Below, in pieces: positions 1-7,500 of a stretch of 64,000 nucleotides of DNA; the stretch's first letter is position 1; each line of letters starts with the position of its first letter. The notes below the pieces were generated by a model, which searched no databases, was not told where the DNA came from, and saw only the letters and a list, made by a program, of their open reading frames with translations. The stretch spans positions 434,001-498,000 of the forward strand of contig NZ_WEIO01000001.1 of assembly GCF_009183655.1 (NCBI RefSeq). The letters run 5' to 3'. A program made the translations under genes and the position numbers. This DNA comes from Bacillus aerolatus (lineage in GTDB: Bacteria > Bacillota > Bacilli > Bacillales > Domibacillaceae).

Positions 1-47
1 ACGGCTGGACACTGGAAGAATATTTTCATGAAGTGGAAAAAATATAG
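1..47 (+). CDS. 3' end of an unidentified gene (partial)
   Basis: The frame beginning at base 3 reads GWTLEEYFHEVEKI and stops with TAG at 45-47. It is followed by a terminator hairpin, which fits the end of a transcription unit. Too little is visible to name the family. Confidence 0.4.
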   Translation, partial: GWTLEEYFHEVEKI

Positions 48-86
48 CCGAGTGCCAAGGTTATTTCATACAATTCAACTTGAAAT

Positions 87-117
87 CTCTCCTCGTTTAA
101 GTAAGGAGAGGTTTTTC
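87..117 (+). terminator. Intrinsic terminator
   Basis: A 7-bp stem (CTCTCCT at 87-93, AGGAGAG at 104-110) with a 10-nt loop is followed by a T-rich run. It separates the partial first gene from ctpB. Confidence 0.7.
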
Positions 118-195
118 CTTTTTAATTCAATAAAAAACTGATAGAATGTAAGAGTTGAATTAATGAATATTAATGCATGGAAAGCGGTGAGCATC

Positions 196-1671
196 ATGGA
201 TGAAAACAGGTCCGGCCAGCCTGAAGACAAACATCATTCCCATTATATCCGGTTGAAAAAGTTCCACTTTATTATGCTTTTATTTTTTCTCGTATTCGCA
301 ACAGCGGCCATTACGACATTTGCCCTTGCTTTTGGTGATGAAAAAGCGGCAGATGTTGGTGTGAAGCCACGCCAGGAATTTGAAAAATTATATGAAGCAT
401 ATGATAAATTGGAAAAAAATTATTACAAAGATGTGAATAAAGATCTTTTAGTGAACGGGGCAATCAATGGGATGCTCGATTCTCTTGATGATCCTTACAC
501 TGATTACATGGATAAAAAAGAAGCAAGCCAATTCCATGAAAGTGTATCATCTTCATTTGAAGGAATAGGTGCAGAAATCCAGGAAGAAAAAGGCACGATC
601 AAAATTGTCTCCCCAATTAAAGGATCGCCGGCTGAAAAGGCAGGTCTTCGTCCAAATGACCGCATCATGGCGGTTGATGGAAAAAGTCTGCAAGGTAAGA
701 GTTCATCTGAGGCTGTCTTGCTCATACGCGGTGAAAAAGGAACAAAAGTAAAATTGCAAATTCAGCGTGCCGGGGCGACGAAACCGATGGAAGTCACGAT
801 CGTCCGTGATGAAATTCCAATAGAGACCGTTTATGCGGAAATGGATGAAGACAAGGTTGCCCACATTCAAATTACGAGCTTTTCTGACCGCACATCGGCC
901 GAACTGAAAAAAGCAATCGAAGAAATGAAAGCAAAAGGCATGAAGTCCATGGTACTGGATTTACGGCAAAATCCAGGCGGACTGCTTGATCAAGCCATTG
1001 AAATAACAAATATGTTCGTACCAAAAGGGAAAGTTCTTTTCCAAGTGGAAGACAGCACAGGCAAGCGCGAGAAAATGGTGTCTGATAACAAAGAAAAGTT
1101 CACTCTTCCTGTAGCAGTGCTAATCGACAGCGGAAGTGCCAGTGCTTCTGAAATCTTTGCGGCTGCGATGAAAGAATCAGCCGGTGTCCCTTTAATAGGA
1201 GAAAAAACATTCGGCAAAGGCACGGTGCAAACAGCGGAAGATTTCAAAGATGGATCGAACATGAAATTTACGACGGCCAAATGGCTGACGCCAAATGGGA
1301 ACTGGATTCATAAAAAAGGGGTAGAACCTGATACGGTAGTTAAGCTGCCTGCTTATTCGAACTTGTCTTACCTGAGCCCTGACAGTGAGCTCAAGCTCGA
1401 TAGCTTGTCAGAAGAGGTGAAGACTGCGGAGAAAATGCTCGAAGCGCTTGGCTACAACCCTGGAAAAATTGATGGTTTCTTTGATGAAGAAACGGAAGAA
1501 GCCGTGAAGGAATTTCAGAAAAAAGCAGGAATGGACGAAACAGGTGTGCTGTCAGGTGACACGACCGTTCAACTAATGACAGATTTAAGAGAAAAAGTTC
1601 AGCAAAACGATACGCAAAAACAAAAAGCTGTAGAGATCCTCTCGAAACGGCAAAAAGATTCCACGTCTTAA
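196..1671 (+). CDS. ctpB: S41 C-terminal processing peptidase, CtpB-like
   Basis: Membrane-anchored serine protease of the C-terminal processing family. In Bacillus, CtpB helps trigger pro-sigma-K processing during sporulation. Numbering here is from an in-frame ATG at 163. A membrane segment lies at about 36-58, a PDZ domain at about 125-215 and the S41 catalytic core at about 225-395. In SGSASASEI the likely nucleophile is S327, with K352 and Q356 in FGKGTVQ. The 25-residue Ser-Lys spacing matches known family members. A peptidoglycan-binding type 1 domain follows at about 420-480. I prefer the ATG at 196 because GGTGA precedes it by 5 nt, whereas the ATG at 163 has no ribosome site. Length of about 490 aa is normal. 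CtpA is the alternative paralogue name. Confidence 0.88.
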   Translation: MDENRSGQPEDKHHSHYIRLKKFHFIMLLFFLVFATAAITTFALAFGDEKAADVGVKPRQEFEKLYEAYDKLEKNYYKDVNKDLLVNGAINGMLDSLDDPYTDYMDKKEASQFHESVSSSFEGIGAEIQEEKGTIKIVSPIKGSPAEKAGLRPNDRIMAVDGKSLQGKSSSEAVLLIRGEKGTKVKLQIQRAGATKPMEVTIVRDEIPIETVYAEMDEDKVAHIQITSFSDRTSAELKKAIEEMKAKGMKSMVLDLRQNPGGLLDQAIEITNMFVPKGKVLFQVEDSTGKREKMVSDNKEKFTLPVAVLIDSGSASASEIFAAAMKESAGVPLIGEKTFGKGTVQTAEDFKDGSNMKFTTAKWLTPNGNWIHKKGVEPDTVVKLPAYSNLSYLSPDSELKLDSLSEEVKTAEKMLEALGYNPGKIDGFFDEETEEAVKEFQKKAGMDETGVLSGDTTVQLMTDLREKVQQNDTQKQKAVEILSKRQKDSTS

Positions 1672-1683
1672 TGGGGTCAAAAG

Positions 1684-1729
1684 CTGTCTTTAAAAGGCCG
1701 GTTACATTCCTTTTAAAGGCAGTTTTTTT
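1684..1729 (+). terminator. Intrinsic terminator of ctpB
   Basis: A near-perfect 14-bp stem (1684-1697 with 1709-1722) is followed by seven T. It lies directly after the ctpB stop codon. Confidence 0.9.
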
Positions 1730-1761
1730 ATGAAAACAAAATGGAAAGGCTGGATCATTAA

Positions 1762-2676
1762 ATGAAAAAACATGTATACGTATTGTCGGGTTTTCTCGGC
1801 AGCGGCAAAACAACCTTATTGAAACAATTACTCGTTCATTTAAAGGGCCAAAATCGCCGGCCGGCTGTGCTCATGAATGAACTTGGAGACGTGTCGATCG
1901 ATTCGGCGGTTGTAGAAGAGGACACGCCGTTAAAAGAGCTGTTAAACGGCTGTATATGCTGCACCGTACAAGAACAATTAGAATCACAATTACAAGAGCT
2001 GCTTTTTAATGAAACGTTCGATGATTTAATTATTGAAACGACAGGCGCCGCTCATCCAGTCGAAGCGATCGATGCGATTATGTCTCCCCTTTTTGCTGAT
2101 CAGCTGGAGTGGAAAGGGATCTTGACGACCGTTGATTGTTTAACATGGAAAAAGAGGGCAGAATTGCCTCCTGCTGTTCTCCAGCTTATGTATGAACAAA
2201 TTAAACATGCCGACTTGCTGGTCGTAAATAAAACAGATCTTGTTTCGGAAATGGATGTAGGCACCATTGCTTATGAGATTCAGCAAATAAATGCTGAAAG
2301 AACATTGTATGCGGCCGTCAATGCGAAAATACCAATGAAAGCGTTACAAAACTTGTCGATGTCGAAAAAAGAAGAAACAACGGCTGTGCACGCTCATCAC
2401 CATCTCCATTTAAGTGTGTTCAGCCATACGTTTACACAAAAAGTAAACATGGAAGAGTTTGAACAATGGGTTCGCAAACATAGTGAGACCATTTTTCGAA
2501 TGAAAGGGTATGTACCTGTTACTCAATCTGTTTTTCCGATGCTGTTTCAATATTCGTATGGGATGCCGTTATGGATGCCAGAAGAAATGAACATGCCGAC
2601 AACCCTTGTTATTATCGGGGAACAATTGAATCAAGCCGACATGAAAGCCGAACTGACAAGCCTTGAGAATGTGTAA
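1762..2676 (+). CDS. CobW/G3E-family GTPase, putative zinc metallochaperone
   Basis: Cytoplasmic P-loop GTPase of the COG0523 (CobW/YciC/ZagA) group, which delivers metal ions, often zinc, to client enzymes. Visible features are the Walker A GFLGSGKTTL (10-19), the metal-binding GCICC (63-67), the base-specificity motif NKTD (156-159) and a histidine cluster HAHHHLH (210-216) that probably binds metal. A C-terminal CobW_C-like domain is short; 304 aa is less than YciC (about 400 aa). It stands alone between terminators, so the client is not shown by context. No clear Zur box was found in the 90 nt upstream. The family call is firm; metal identity is inference. Confidence 0.85.
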   Translation: MKKHVYVLSGFLGSGKTTLLKQLLVHLKGQNRRPAVLMNELGDVSIDSAVVEEDTPLKELLNGCICCTVQEQLESQLQELLFNETFDDLIIETTGAAHPVEAIDAIMSPLFADQLEWKGILTTVDCLTWKKRAELPPAVLQLMYEQIKHADLLVVNKTDLVSEMDVGTIAYEIQQINAERTLYAAVNAKIPMKALQNLSMSKKEETTAVHAHHHLHLSVFSHTFTQKVNMEEFEQWVRKHSETIFRMKGYVPVTQSVFPMLFQYSYGMPLWMPEEMNMPTTLVIIGEQLNQADMKAELTSLENV

Positions 2677-3028
2677 AAGTTTTATTGAAAGAATTTTTCT
2701 TTATGACAAACATTTGTTGAAATTGTCATCAAACTGTCTTTTTTGAAAAAACTGATGGAGTTGTTCCCTGCGTTGCTAGTATATAAACGTGCCAATTTAT
2801 CGTGAACTATCCAGCGTGGTGGAGAGAAAACCAAAATAAGCATTCATGTGAATTTTATGGTAACCATTGATCTTATAAGGGGAAATAGTAGAAAAACACC
2901 AAGCGGAGAAGTCAGTTTCTTTTAGAAAAAGGAACTGGCTTTTTTGCTAGGAATTCCCTCTCTTATTACAAAACAATCATGCTACGATTTTACTGTCAAA
3001 CAAATAAAAAAACAGGAGTGAAGTTTAC
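2677..3028 (+). other. Non-coding gap with possible short transcript or leader
   Basis: No convincing gene lies in this 350-nt stretch. A possible promoter (TTGTTC, then TATAAA near 2780) precedes about 130 nt that end in a hairpin with a T-run at 2910-2945. This could be a small RNA or an attenuated leader of the CAP-domain gene at 3029. No known riboswitch motif was recognised. Confidence 0.3.
2910..2945 (+). terminator. Terminator-like hairpin before the CAP gene
   Basis: AGTCAGTTTCTTTT pairs with AAAGGAACTGGCT (one mismatch and one G-U pair) and is followed by a T-run. It ends whatever is transcribed from about 2785, or acts as an attenuator 84 nt before the next start codon. Confidence 0.6.
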
Positions 3029-3895
3029 GTGAATAAAAAAGTACTAGTTTCATTAGCCGCATCATTAACGTTGTTTGCTTCTCCGTTTGCAAACAAAACA
3101 GAAGCAGCTGCACCGGTTTCACAACCGACAGTGAAAGTTCAATATGAAACACAAGCGTTCGTTGTTTCACAAGATATGGCGCAAAGACTTATGGCAGGAA
3201 ATATTAACTGGCAATCAATCTTGAAACAATATGGCTGGACAGTTCAGCAACCAGCCCAGCCTGTTGATAAACCAGCATCAGAAGCGAAGCCAGCACCAAC
3301 GACAAAGCCAGCGCCACAACCAGCGCCAACAACAAAGCCGGCACCAACAACAAAGCCAGCGCCACAACCAGCGCCAACAACAAAACCGGCACCAACAACA
3401 AAGCCGGCACCAACAACAAAGCCAGCGCCACAACCAGCGCCAACAACAAAACCGGCACCAACAACAAAACCGGCACCAACAACAAAACCAGCACCAACAG
3501 CAAAACCAGCAGCCGGCTTGCATGCATTTGAACAGCAAGTAATCGATTTAACGAACAATGAGCGCCAAAAAGCAGGATTAGCAGCTTTACAGCTTGATAG
3601 TCAATTAAGCTCTGTTGCTAGAAAAAAATCAGAAGACATGCTGGCAAAAAATTATTTCTCCCACACAAGCCCGACTTACGGATCGCCATTTGATATGATG
3701 AAGCAATTCGGCGTCAGCTACCGTTCAGCTGGTGAAAACATTGCGAAAGGTCAGCGCACGCCTGCAGAAGTTGTAAAAGCTTGGATGGAAAGCCCGGGCC
3801 ACCGTGCTAATATTTTAAATAAAGATTACACACACATTGGTGTCGGTTATGTAGAAAACGGCCACATTTGGACACAAATGTTTATTAAAAAGTAA
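3029..3895 (+). CDS. Secreted CAP-domain (SCP/PR1, YkwD-like) protein
   Basis: Exported protein of 288 aa with a GTG start and a good AGGAGTG ribosome site. It has a Sec signal peptide (about 1-27, basic start, hydrophobic core, cleavage near TEA/AAP). A short N-terminal segment (30-80) is followed by a Pro/Thr/Lys repeat linker (about 85-160) and a CAP domain (about 165-286). CAP motifs visible are HTSP, GENIA, HRANIL and WTQMF. Bacillus homologues are sporulation or cell-surface proteins without a firmly known activity. It has its own terminator at 3905-3935 and appears monocistronic. Confidence 0.88.
   Translation: MNKKVLVSLAASLTLFASPFANKTEAAAPVSQPTVKVQYETQAFVVSQDMAQRLMAGNINWQSILKQYGWTVQQPAQPVDKPASEAKPAPTTKPAPQPAPTTKPAPTTKPAPQPAPTTKPAPTTKPAPTTKPAPQPAPTTKPAPTTKPAPTTKPAPTAKPAAGLHAFEQQVIDLTNNERQKAGLAALQLDSQLSSVARKKSEDMLAKNYFSHTSPTYGSPFDMMKQFGVSYRSAGENIAKGQRTPAEVVKAWMESPGHRANILNKDYTHIGVGYVENGHIWTQMFIKK
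3280..3510 (+). repeat. Tandem Pro-Ala-Pro-Thr-Thr-Lys repeat tract
   Basis: An in-frame array of 18-nt (PAPTTK) and 12-nt (PAPQ-type) units lies inside the CAP gene and makes an extended linker of about 75 residues. Neighbouring units are almost identical at DNA level, so copy number is probably unstable by slippage. Confidence 0.9.
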
Positions 3896-3904
3896 ATCGT
3901 TCTT

Positions 3905-3935
3905 AAAGCATCGTGATTTCACGATGCTTTTTTTT
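3905..3935 (+). terminator. Terminator of the CAP gene
   Basis: AGCATCGTG and CACGATGCT form a perfect 9-bp stem with a 4-nt loop, followed by eight T. Confidence 0.92.
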
Positions 3936-4006
3936 GTTAAATTTGCATATTCTGAGGGGGATGCTTAGTATATATCTATATAACATACTTTTTTGGAGAG
4001 GATGAC

Positions 4007-4822
4007 ATGGGGAGGAAAACGGCGCTTATTACAGGAGGTTCAAGAGGAATTGGCAAGCGGACAGCTGTCCAGCTTGCTGAAAGTGGTTTTAACGTAGTGA
4101 TTAATTACCGTTCTAGCAGGCCGGAAGCGGAAAGTCTTGTGAACGAGCTTTCGGAAACATTCGCTATTCAAGCGATATGTGTGCAAGGAGATATTTCAAA
4201 AAAAGAAGATTGCGAGAAATTAATTGAGGAATCTTCAAAATACTTTGATGGTATTGACGTTATGATCCATAATGCCGGTCCTTACGTAGCTCCTCGGAAA
4301 ACGATGGATGAATACACATGGGATGAATGGGGGTATATGATTAACGGTAATTTAAACAGCGTTTTTTATTTAACCAAGTTAACCTTGCCGTATATGCGCA
4401 CAAACAAGTGGGGGAGAATTGTCACGTTTGGTTTTGACCGTGTAGAAACCGCGCCCGGCTGGATTTACCGATCGGCTTTTGCCGCAGCCAAAACGGGGCT
4501 CGCTTCTTTTACAAGAACCATTTCTATGGAAGAAGCGAAAAATGGAATTACCGCGAACATGATTTGTCCTGGGGATGTTGCCGGCCGCTGGAAAGAAGAG
4601 ACAATTGCTGAGGCGAAGCGGGAGAGCAGCTCTTTTATTCCTGTCGGCCGTCCGGGGACAGGAGAAGATGTGGCAAGAGTTGTTTCCTTTCTCGTTTCTG
4701 AAAATGCCGATTTTATCACAGGGAGCATTATTCCGGTCACCGGAGGGCAAGATGTTCTCGGAAAGATTAATCACGTACTGACCCCGACAGCTAATCTCAC
4801 CAGCAAGCAGGAGGGCTTCTAA
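4007..4822 (+). CDS. SDR-family oxidoreductase with altered active site
   Basis: Rossmann-fold short-chain dehydrogenase of 271 aa. The nucleotide-binding TGGSRGIG (9-16), a basic residue after beta-2 (NYRSS) suggesting NADPH, and HNAG (88-91) are present. Where FabG-like enzymes have YxxxK, this protein has FAAAK (F158-K162); the nearest Tyr is Y154, giving Y-x7-K. The usual catalytic Ser near 145 is also not evident. The family is certain, but the reaction is not. It may be a Bacillus YtkK-like member, an enzyme using Y154, or a non-catalytic binder. It appears monocistronic, with a weak hairpin at its stop and a strong bidirectional terminator at 4941-4970. Confidence 0.75.
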   Translation: MGRKTALITGGSRGIGKRTAVQLAESGFNVVINYRSSRPEAESLVNELSETFAIQAICVQGDISKKEDCEKLIEESSKYFDGIDVMIHNAGPYVAPRKTMDEYTWDEWGYMINGNLNSVFYLTKLTLPYMRTNKWGRIVTFGFDRVETAPGWIYRSAFAAAKTGLASFTRTISMEEAKNGITANMICPGDVAGRWKEETIAEAKRESSSFIPVGRPGTGEDVARVVSFLVSENADFITGSIIPVTGGQDVLGKINHVLTPTANLTSKQEGF

Positions 4823-4940
4823 ACCATTGGCTGATGCTGATGGTTTTTGTGTTCATAAACTTAAGAGAAAAGCAGGTCCGCTGTCACTCGTTTATATTCT
4901 CGCACAATATCCTTCAGCAGATGGAATAGGATAAACAAAA

Positions 4941-4970
4941 AGAGGGCGTCTCAACTGTGAGACGCCCTCT
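4941..4970. terminator. Bidirectional terminator between SDR and MATE genes
   Basis: A perfect 13-bp stem (AGAGGGCGTCTCA and its complement) with a 4-nt loop has a T-run on the right and an A-run on the left. It can stop both converging transcripts. Confidence 0.95.
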
Positions 4971-5076
4971 TTTTTGGCAGTCGGAAAGCCATCCAAATGA
5001 TGGACAATAGCCCGGACTCGTGAAGAAAGCCGTCAAATTAATGAACAACAGTCCGGGGGTCCTATTAAGATAACAA

Positions 5077-6441
5077 TTATCCGGCAGATTTTGGTGCATG
5101 AAGCCTTTTTCGCTGAATGAGAAGCAGCCGGGCGGAAAGGGTGAAAGCTCCAGCAGTTAACCCTGAAATTAAGCCGATCCAATAGCCGTACGCTTCAAAG
5201 TGAGTAGCGTCGGCTAAGTAATAGCCTAATGGCAGCCCAATCACCCAATAGCTGACCAGCGTCATAAAAAAAGTCGTGTTTACATCTTTATATCCGCGCA
5301 GAGCCCCTTGAACGGGTGCCTGGATCGCGTCTGACAGTTGAAACAAAGCAGCAAAAAACAAAAAGTGGGCGGTAAGTTTAAGCACTTCCTCATCTTTCGT
5401 ATAAATCGATGCAATTTGCTCCCGGAATAACAACAGCAATGTAATACATATTAATGAGAAGGTCACAGCCAAAGCGACCCCCATCCAGCTATATATCTTG
5501 GCATCTTTTAACCGGGCGGCTCCCACTTCAAAACCAACAAGTATAGTTAAACTCATAGAGATACTGAGCGGGATCATATAAAGCAAGGACGAAAAATTGA
5601 TGGCTACTTGGTGGGCAGCAATAACATTTGTGCTGTATTCACTCATCAACAAAGTGACCGCGGAAAAAATACTCGTTTCAAAGAAAATAGATAGTCCGAT
5701 GGGAATGCCGATGAGCAAAATTTCTTTCCATTTAGAAAAAGAAACAGCGGGAAAGGCATGGAATATTTTGTAGTTGCTGAATGGCTGTTCGCGATGAATA
5801 ACGATGGCAGCAATGATCGCAATGAGCCAGTACGTAATGGCGGACGCATAACCAGCCCCGACTCCCCCAAGTGCCGGCAAACCCCATTTCCCAAAAATGA
5901 GAGCATAATTAAAAAAAACATTTAAAGGCAAAGAAATAAGTGTAATCACCATGGAGGTCCTCGCCATGCCGAGCGCATCAATAAAGCAGCGGAGTACCGC
6001 GTACACGAATACGGGAATAATACCGAAAGACAAAGCGATGACGTAGTCTTTTGCAATCGCTCGTACACTTTCTTCAAGATTCATTACGTTCAAAATAGGT
6101 TCAAGCGCCACGCTGCCGACAGCGAAAACAGCAATAGCAAGGACGATAGAAACATAAATACCCTGCATCACTGTAAAAGGGACGTCCCCTTTTTTTCGAG
6201 CCCCAACGAGGTGGGCGACAATGGGTGTAACGGCAAGCAAAATGCCGCTTAAACCGGTATAAACAGGCACCCATAAAGAGGAACCAATGGCAACACCAGC
6301 CAAATCATCTGCCGAATAGCGGGCAGACATCATCGTATCAAAGAAATTCATTGAAAATAAACCGAGCTGAGTAATCAAGATCGGCATTAAAATATAAAAA
6401 AGCTGTTTCAGTTTGTCACTTGCGGTAAACGTCTGCTGCAC
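5077..6441 (-). CDS. MATE-family multidrug/cation efflux transporter
   Basis: Inner-membrane antiporter of 454 aa with about 12 hydrophobic helices in two homologous halves. The N-terminal stretch PILITQLGLFSMNFFDT fits the NorM/MepA-type MATE pattern. Such proteins export cationic compounds using a Na+ or H+ gradient. Translation starts at GTG (6441), with AGGAG about 8 nt upstream on the minus strand. It is a single gene, ended by the bidirectional terminator at 4941-4970. No regulator gene adjoins it. The substrate cannot be inferred. Confidence 0.88.
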   Translation of the reverse strand: MQQTFTASDKLKQLFYILMPILITQLGLFSMNFFDTMMSARYSADDLAGVAIGSSLWVPVYTGLSGILLAVTPIVAHLVGARKKGDVPFTVMQGIYVSIVLAIAVFAVGSVALEPILNVMNLEESVRAIAKDYVIALSFGIIPVFVYAVLRCFIDALGMARTSMVITLISLPLNVFFNYALIFGKWGLPALGGVGAGYASAITYWLIAIIAAIVIHREQPFSNYKIFHAFPAVSFSKWKEILLIGIPIGLSIFFETSIFSAVTLLMSEYSTNVIAAHQVAINFSSLLYMIPLSISMSLTILVGFEVGAARLKDAKIYSWMGVALAVTFSLICITLLLLFREQIASIYTKDEEVLKLTAHFLFFAALFQLSDAIQAPVQGALRGYKDVNTTFFMTLVSYWVIGLPLGYYLADATHFEAYGYWIGLISGLTAGAFTLSARLLLIQRKRLHAPKSAG

Positions 6442-6520
6442 TTCTTTTCTCCTCTCTTTCTAAAAATACACACAGAACGAGAAAATTATATCATATAACT
6501 TTCTTTTGTGCTGATGAACT

Positions 6521-6551
6521 GGAAAACCCTTCGGCGGGATACCGAAGGGTT
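6521..6551 (-). terminator. Terminator of the GNAT gene
   Basis: AACCCTTCGG pairs with CCGAAGGGTT around a 7-nt loop. On the minus strand it is followed by TTTTCC and lies about 60 nt after the acetyltransferase stop. Confidence 0.75.
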
Positions 6552-6608
6552 CAAGAAAGGAACATTCATTTTTAAAGCTGCATAGACAGAGGGGAAGGAT
6601 CGAAAAGT

Positions 6609-7166
6609 TTAAGCTTCCATTGCTTGTTCTTCTGCTGATTCGTTTTGTTTTCTCATCATATAAAAAGTAAACAAGTCCTTTGACACTTCAAATAAATCGA
6701 ACACATCTTCCGTTTCATTAATACGAGAATAAATAGCCGGGCGGGTCTCGTTAGCCAATATCGCGTAAGGAAGCTTTTCTGCTGCTTTGCGTGACCGGGC
6801 ATTCACTTTGCGGATTTGCATAAAAACGGCTTCAATACCGAGGTCAAAAAAAAGTTCATGAAAAAAAGCTTCTTTTGCCAGGACATTATAGCCTTTTCCA
6901 TGGAACGGTTTACCGAGCCAAGTGCCGAGGAATCCGGCGTTTTCGTTGATATCATATAAATTAATCGTACCGATCGGATTGCCCCATTCATCGGTAATTG
7001 TACGGGAAATTAATTCTCCCCGTTCTTCTGATTCAATCGTTTGTTTTGTTACGAAGACAAATTCTTCATAGGAATGGGCTTTTTGGCGCACAAAAGGGAA
7101 GACTTCAGGGTGCGTCATCAAATCAAATAGTACATGGCTGTCATGTACATCGCGCTTCTTTAACAT
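6609..7166 (-). CDS. GNAT-family N-acetyltransferase (RimJ/RimL type)
   Basis: Cytoplasmic acetyl-CoA-dependent acetyltransferase of 185 aa. The GNAT fold is seen in GNPIGTINLYDIN, then FLGTWLGKPFHGKGYN (acetyl-CoA loop) and KVNARSRKAAEKL (the Asn-rich C-terminal motif of RimJ/RimL relatives). The start is the ATG at 7166, after a GGAGGG ribosome site. A longer upstream in-frame reading runs through a tRNA-like sequence and is not likely to be translated. The ribosome site sits in a short hairpin. The substrate is unknown. Confidence 0.8.
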   Translation of the reverse strand: MLKKRDVHDSHVLFDLMTHPEVFPFVRQKAHSYEEFVFVTKQTIESEERGELISRTITDEWGNPIGTINLYDINENAGFLGTWLGKPFHGKGYNVLAKEAFFHELFFDLGIEAVFMQIRKVNARSRKAAEKLPYAILANETRPAIYSRINETEDVFDLFEVSKDLFTFYMMRKQNESAEEQAMEA

Positions 7167-7244
7167 GTAAATCCCTCCAAATGAGGGCACTCCGGTCCTG
7201 TTGCGTCCGAATCCACCCTCGAAATTTTTCATAGCGTTCATAAA

Positions 7245-7320
7245 AAATTTCGGGGTGGGAATCGAACCCACTAGAACCAGCTGCAGAAGCTGGTGGCGCA
7301 CCATTTGCCTTCCCTAATTC
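7245..7320 (-). ncRNA. tRNA-like element in the leader of the GNAT gene
   Basis: Read on the minus strand, this has a canonical T-arm (GTGGG-TTCGATT-CCCAC, 7255-7271), a 5-nt variable loop and an anticodon-like arm (CCAGC, loop TTCTGCA, GCTGG; 7277-7293). A D-arm-like GGC/GCC stem carries GG in its loop. The acceptor ends pair poorly, no CCA follows, and position 37 would be C. It therefore looks like a degenerate or mimic tRNA, not a working one. It sits between a good promoter and the acetyltransferase. It may be a regulatory leader domain, a pseudo-tRNA, or a true unusual tRNA. Confidence 0.45.
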
Positions 7321-7327
7321 CCATCAA

Positions 7328-7356
7328 ATTATCGTAAATCTGAATATATCATACAA
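7328..7356 (-). promoter_or_regulatory. Sigma-A-type promoter for the tRNA-like leader
   Basis: On the minus strand, TTGTAT (7356-7351) and GATAAT (7333-7328) are separated by 17 bp. This would start RNA near 7320, just before the tRNA-like element. Confidence 0.55.
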
Positions 7357-7500
7357 AAAAATGTTTCGTTTGAAAATAGGTTTTTGCCTAATTTTTAAAA
7401 AAATTTTTTCATCCGGATAGAATGAGTTTTCTTTAAGCAAAACAGGCGTTACTGAAGGAAGATTTTGATACAATATTATATGAAAAGGAGAGGGTAAATA

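Noticed and set aside
3280-3510. CRISPR-like array
   Set aside because: Units are 12-18 bp, contiguous, in frame and without unique spacers, so this is a coding repeat. No CRISPR array or cas gene was seen anywhere in the window.
3204-3558. Long open frames on both strands across the CAP-gene repeat
   Set aside because: They are low-complexity shadows of the PAPTTK repeat (Cys/Trp-, Gln- or Gly/Val-rich products) without ribosome sites.
7201-7225. T-box antiterminator-like GAGGGTGGATTCGGACGC on the minus strand
   Set aside because: It resembles AGGGTGGNACCGCG only in its first half. No stem I, specifier loop or terminator was found, and acetyltransferase genes are not usual T-box targets.
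7167-7304. N-terminal extension of the GNAT protein (46 residues)
   Set aside because: It translates the tRNA-like sequence (VGSIPTP is a typical T-arm translation); a strong ribosome site marks the internal ATG at 7166.
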